45,418 nt of DNA. Source: Akkermansia sp. GTDB taxonomy: Bacteria > Verrucomicrobiota > Verrucomicrobiia > Verrucomicrobiales > Akkermansiaceae. Within the stretch, counting starts at the first letter, position 1, and each line of letters opens with the position of its first letter. The DNA lies in assembly GCA_017415555.1 (NCBI GenBank), contig JAFQGF010000030.1, positions 1-45,418 on the forward strand. Reading direction: 5' to 3'. A program made the position numbers and the translations under genes. Positions 42,855 through 45,418 of this stretch are shown here, piece after piece. The notes under the pieces were generated by a model that worked only from the letters and a program-made list of their open reading frames with translations, ran no database searches and was not told where the DNA came from.

Positions 42855-44135
42855 ATGGAATTGCCTGTCAGAAATCATCGCCGGGGCTTGTGGACGCTTA
42901 GTCCCCTGCTGGTGTTCTTCCTGCTCTACGTTGTGACCTCCGTTGTAGCGGGCGACTTTTACAAGATGCCGGTAACGGTGGCCTTTGTGGCGGCCTCCGT
43001 CTGGGCCTTTGTCGTCAGCAAGCCGGCTCTTCTGCGCCGGCGCATTGAGTGCTTCTCGGCCGGGGCGGCTCACCGCAACATCATGATGATGGTGTGGATA
43101 TTTATTCTGGCCGGCGCTTTTGCCGGGGCTGCCAAGTACATCGGCTCGGTGGATGCTACGGTAAACTTCACACTGGCTGTATTGCCGGCTAATATGCTGC
43201 TGGCCGGGTTGTTCCTCGCTTCCTGTCTTATTTCCGTTTCCATTGGCACCTCCGTGGGCACCATAGTGGCTCTGATGCCGGTGGCTGTGGGGCTTTCCGG
43301 TGGTGCAGGGGTGAATCCTGCCCTGATGGCCGGCATTGTGGTGGGCGGTGCATTCTTTGGTGACAATCTTTCCTTTATTTCCGACACGACCATTGCTGCC
43401 ACCCGCACGCAGGGCTGCCAGATGAAGGAGAAGTTCTATGCCAACTTTGCCATCGTGCTTCCGGCTGCCATTCTGGTGCTGATTCTGTATGTGGCGCTCG
43501 GCTTGCAGCATGGTACAGCCGTAGAACCCCGGGACTTTGAGTGGTACAAGGTGCTGCCCTACATGCTGGTGCTCATCACGGCTCTTTGCGGGATGAATGT
43601 GATGCTGGTGCTGGTACTGGGCCTCATCAGCACCGGGCTTGTGGCGGTGTCCTCTGCCACGCTTTCACTGATGGATTGGGCCGGGGCTATGGGTAAAGGT
43701 ATGACCGGTATGGGCGAGCTTATTATTGTTACTCTGCTGGCTGGCGGTATGCTGGAACTCATTCGTTACAACGGAGGCCTTCAATATATTATCACACATC
43801 TCACCGCTCGTGTCAGCTCCCGCCGCGGCGCGGAGCTCGCTATCGCGCTCATGGTGGCGCTCGCTAACTTCTGTACGGCCAATAATACCGTGGCTATTGT
43901 GACGGTGGGTGATATTTCCCGCCGTGTGGCAGAGAAGTTCGGTGTTCCGGCTAAGCGTGCGGCCAGTATTCTGGACACATTCTCCTGTATCATTCAGGGT
44001 ATTATTCCTTATGGCGCCCAGCTTCTCATGGGCGCTGCCCTCGCCGGTGTATCGGCGCTGGATATTATACCGAATCTCTTCTACATTTACGCGCTTGCCC
44101 TTTCCTCCATCCTTTTCATCATTTTCCGTAAGTAA
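42855..44135 (+). CDS. nhaC: NhaC-family Na+/H+ antiporter
   Basis: A 426-residue inner-membrane protein with about 11-12 helices. Family-typical segments include SVSIGTSVGTIVALMPVAVGL (about 120-140) and GGAFFGDNLSFISDTTIAATRTQG (about 165-188), which holds conserved-type Asp and Asn/Ser residues for ion exchange. It also has ALANFCTANNTVAIVTVGD in the C-terminal half. It expels Na+ in exchange for H+ and helps pH and sodium homeostasis. It begins 15 bp after the U32 gene and ends with an intrinsic terminator. Length is slightly short for the family (450-500), with no sign of truncation. Confidence 0.88.
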   Translation: MELPVRNHRRGLWTLSPLLVFFLLYVVTSVVAGDFYKMPVTVAFVAASVWAFVVSKPALLRRRIECFSAGAAHRNIMMMVWIFILAGAFAGAAKYIGSVDATVNFTLAVLPANMLLAGLFLASCLISVSIGTSVGTIVALMPVAVGLSGGAGVNPALMAGIVVGGAFFGDNLSFISDTTIAATRTQGCQMKEKFYANFAIVLPAAILVLILYVALGLQHGTAVEPRDFEWYKVLPYMLVLITALCGMNVMLVLVLGLISTGLVAVSSATLSLMDWAGAMGKGMTGMGELIIVTLLAGGMLELIRYNGGLQYIITHLTARVSSRRGAELAIALMVALANFCTANNTVAIVTVGDISRRVAEKFGVPAKRAASILDTFSCIIQGIIPYGAQLLMGAALAGVSALDIIPNLFYIYALALSSILFIIFRK

Positions 44136-44142
44136 AAAAACA

Positions 44143-44160
44143 GCCCCGCAAAAGCGGGGC
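44143..44160. terminator. Terminator hairpin after nhaC
   Basis: A perfect 7-bp GC stem (44143-44149 with 44154-44160) with an AAAA loop, 7 bp past the nhaC stop. An A7 run precedes it, so it also serves as a U-tailed terminator for the minus-strand lipoprotein gene. Confidence 0.75.
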
Positions 44161-44168
44161 CGTGGTGT

Positions 44169-44342
44169 TTAGTGCCAGTGGCGTTTCGGCGGTCGGGCGT
44201 GGCCGTGGTTGTGATGGTGGTGAGGCCCGTGGTGCATCGCCGGGCGGCTGTGTCTGTAGTAATGCGGGTGATGCCAGTGGTGGCAGGAATTGAGAGCCAG
44301 AAGGCTCAATACAACTGCGGTGTAAAGCATAAACTTGTTCAT
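44169..44342 (-). CDS. Small histidine-rich lipoprotein
   Basis: 57 residues, too short to have been picked up as a normal gene. MNKFMLYTAVVLSLLALNSC is a lipoprotein signal with Cys20 in a lipobox-like LNSC. The mature peptide of 38 residues contains 16 His, grouped as HHWHHPHYYRH, HHG and HHHHNHGH, with Arg, Pro and Trp between them. It has no acidic residue. Such a composition binds Zn2+, Ni2+ or Cu2+ in known proteins, so a metal store, scavenger or chaperone on the membrane is inferred. Its stop lies 9 bp from the hairpin whose U-tail is on its strand. No ribosome binding site is visible. The codon use and clean signal make it a credible gene. Confidence 0.75.
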   Translation of the reverse strand: MNKFMLYTAVVLSLLALNSCHHWHHPHYYRHSRPAMHHGPHHHHNHGHARPPKRHWH

Positions 44343-44378
44343 ATCGATTCGTTTTGGTTAATATGTTATAAAGTTAAG

Positions 44379-44394
44379 AACTGATAAATGTTTA
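44379..44394. repeat. Small AT-rich inverted repeat next to the insertion sequence
   Basis: TGATAAA-TG-TTTATCA between the lipoprotein gene and the transposase. It could be an operator or part of the element boundary. I could not identify the terminal repeat of the insertion sequence. Confidence 0.35.
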
Positions 44395-44399
44395 TCAAA

Positions 44400-45418
44400 T
44401 AAAACAAAAGAAGTCAAGCGAAAAATTGCTATTTGGTAAAAAAATAGGCACTGCGTCAAAAAAGGCGCGTGAATGACGGGGAGGTTAGCTGCCTGAGTTT
44501 GAGGCGGAGATAATCAACGGAAGGTAGTCCTCGGGTTTTGAGTTGGATGCGGGCAATCATCGAGTTCATCCCTTCAATTCGTCCCGAGGTCAACCGATAT
44601 CGAAAAAAGTTAAGCACCTGCTGTGCATGCCTAGAAAGCGTTTTCGCTAAACGTTTGAATGGCTTCAACGACGACGCAGATGCTAATGTGAGCCATTTTT
44701 CAAAAGCCTTAGAACACCTCTCAAAACTGGAAAACTGAAATACCAACCTGATTTCCTCCTTAAGCAGATACGCTTCTTGGAGAGGCTTATTGATTTGAAG
44801 CAGCTCTTCAAGCTCTTCTTGCTTATCTTCCCGCAGATTTTCTTCCCCGCGAAGAAGCAGGTATCGCTTGCCTTTGATGAGCTTTTTCTCTTCTTTTCCC
44901 AATTTCTTACATACCTCTCTTCTCACCTCATCGATAGCATCGTTGACATTCTTAACAATGTGAAAAGGGTCAAATGAAACTTTTACGTGAGGTAAATGCT
45001 GCCGAAGAGCTTTGAGATATGCATTACCTCTATCAATGCTCACCACCTCTATATCTTCTTTCTGCTCCAACGTAAGCTCGCTGAAGAACTCTTCCAGACT
45101 ATCCGCACTCTTGCCTTCCTTCAACCATAAAATCTCGCCTGTATAAGCATCAATAACACAGGTAACAAACTTTTTATCTCGTCCCAGGAACTTTTCATCT
45201 ATGATGAGACCGTGGCGTCCATTCATGTTTATGGGGCGCGCTTTATTTGTGAGTTCGAGGATGTATTTATCTGCCCTCAGAATACTACTTTGAGAGAGTC
45301 GGAGAATCCCGGAAAGAAGTCGTGCGCTTGTTTCCTGCATGAGCCGTGAAATATACCCCATCAGACGCAACGTCATGCCCCGACTTGGATGAATGGCTTC
45401 AGGACGGATAACAGCATA
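44400..45418 (-). mobile_element. Partial ISL3-type insertion sequence
   Basis: The boundary on the left is estimated from the shift to low GC near 44400; terminal repeats and target duplication were not found, and the right end is outside the window. Carries the transposase described separately. Confidence 0.6.
44456..45418 (-). CDS. ISL3-family transposase, cut by the window edge
   Basis: At least 320 residues; the frame stays open to the right edge, so the N-terminus (normally a zinc-binding domain) lies outside. DDE-type residues are visible: Asp in GLIIDEKFLGRDK, Asp in VVSIDRGNAYLKAL, and Glu in SGRIEGMNSMIARIQLKTRG. The ISL3 signature FDPFHIVKNVNDAIDEVRREV is present. The sequence is distinctly richer in A and T than the neighbouring genes, with Lys/Glu/Leu-rich codons, which suggests recent arrival. 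A complete frame within the window argues the element may be active. The internal ATG at 45376 is probably not the start. Confidence 0.9.
   Translation of the reverse strand, partial: YAVIRPEAIHPSRGMTLRLMGYISRLMQETSARLLSGILRLSQSSILRADKYILELTNKARPINMNGRHGLIIDEKFLGRDKKFVTCVIDAYTGEILWLKEGKSADSLEEFFSELTLEQKEDIEVVSIDRGNAYLKALRQHLPHVKVSFDPFHIVKNVNDAIDEVRREVCKKLGKEEKKLIKGKRYLLLRGEENLREDKQEELEELLQINKPLQEAYLLKEEIRLVFQFSSFERCSKAFEKWLTLASASSLKPFKRLAKTLSRHAQQVLNFFRYRLTSGRIEGMNSMIARIQLKTRGLPSVDYLRLKLRQLTSPSFTRLF

Noticed and set aside
41271..43511. 746-residue minus-strand frame opposite the U32 and nhaC genes
   Set aside because: It spans two real genes on the other strand and has His/Gln-rich shadow composition with no domain.

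Overview
The window looks like chromosomal DNA from an Akkermansia-like member of the Verrucomicrobiota. The main pointers are a very large repetitive surface protein ending in a PEP-CTERM sorting signal with an RRRRK tail, a moderately GC-rich genome with few Shine-Dalgarno sequences, and a mixture of Gram-negative envelope genes. The taxonomic call is inference from these traits, not from a database search. Most of the window is core metabolism. The exceptions are the giant surface-protein gene in the middle, an AT-rich ISL3-type transposase running off the right edge, and a cluster of REP-like hairpins at the left edge.

Layout, left to right. (1) 1-4150: hairpin repeats, a TPR protein on the minus strand, two overlapping pseudouridine synthases on the plus strand, and a secreted NlpC/P60-like protein. 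(2) 4222-10864: a complete minus-strand F1Fo ATP synthase operon in the canonical order a-c-b-delta-alpha-gamma-beta-epsilon, with its own promoter and terminator. (3) 10865-18344: a divergent regulatory region with a split 17-bp inverted repeat, the 2166-residue PEP-CTERM protein, and a gap that may hold a small RNA. (4) 18345-26772: a sugar-nucleotide epimerase, a SWIM zinc-finger protein, a secreted protein with an acidic tail, the ZIP metal transporter ZupT, MenC, a BASS-family transporter and a GDSL esterase. (5) 26890-32276: a peptide transporter behind a membrane-anchored PpiD/SurA-like chaperone, and DAHP synthase behind a pseudopilin. (6) 32362-36662: a zinc/manganese ABC importer operon with an unrecognised extra gene, and rpoN. 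(7) 36923-45418: a flavodoxin-ferredoxin protein, two identical tRNA-Gly genes, an FKBP isomerase, a small secreted protein, an L,D-transpeptidase, a U32 peptidase-family protein, NhaC, a tiny histidine-rich lipoprotein and the partial transposase.

Two themes connect the regions. First, many first genes of transcription units share one layout: a -35 box starting TTG or similar, a 16-18 bp spacer, a TAnnnT-like -10 box, and then the start codon only 6-9 bases further on. That predicts leaderless mRNAs. It also moves several start codons (znuA, zupT, rpoN, the pseudopilin) relative to the longest open frame. Second, metal handling recurs: a zinc-type ABC importer whose ATPase carries a histidine-rich N-terminus, ZupT, and a lipoprotein that is 28 percent histidine. 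Intrinsic terminators are unusually clean, and several serve two converging genes.
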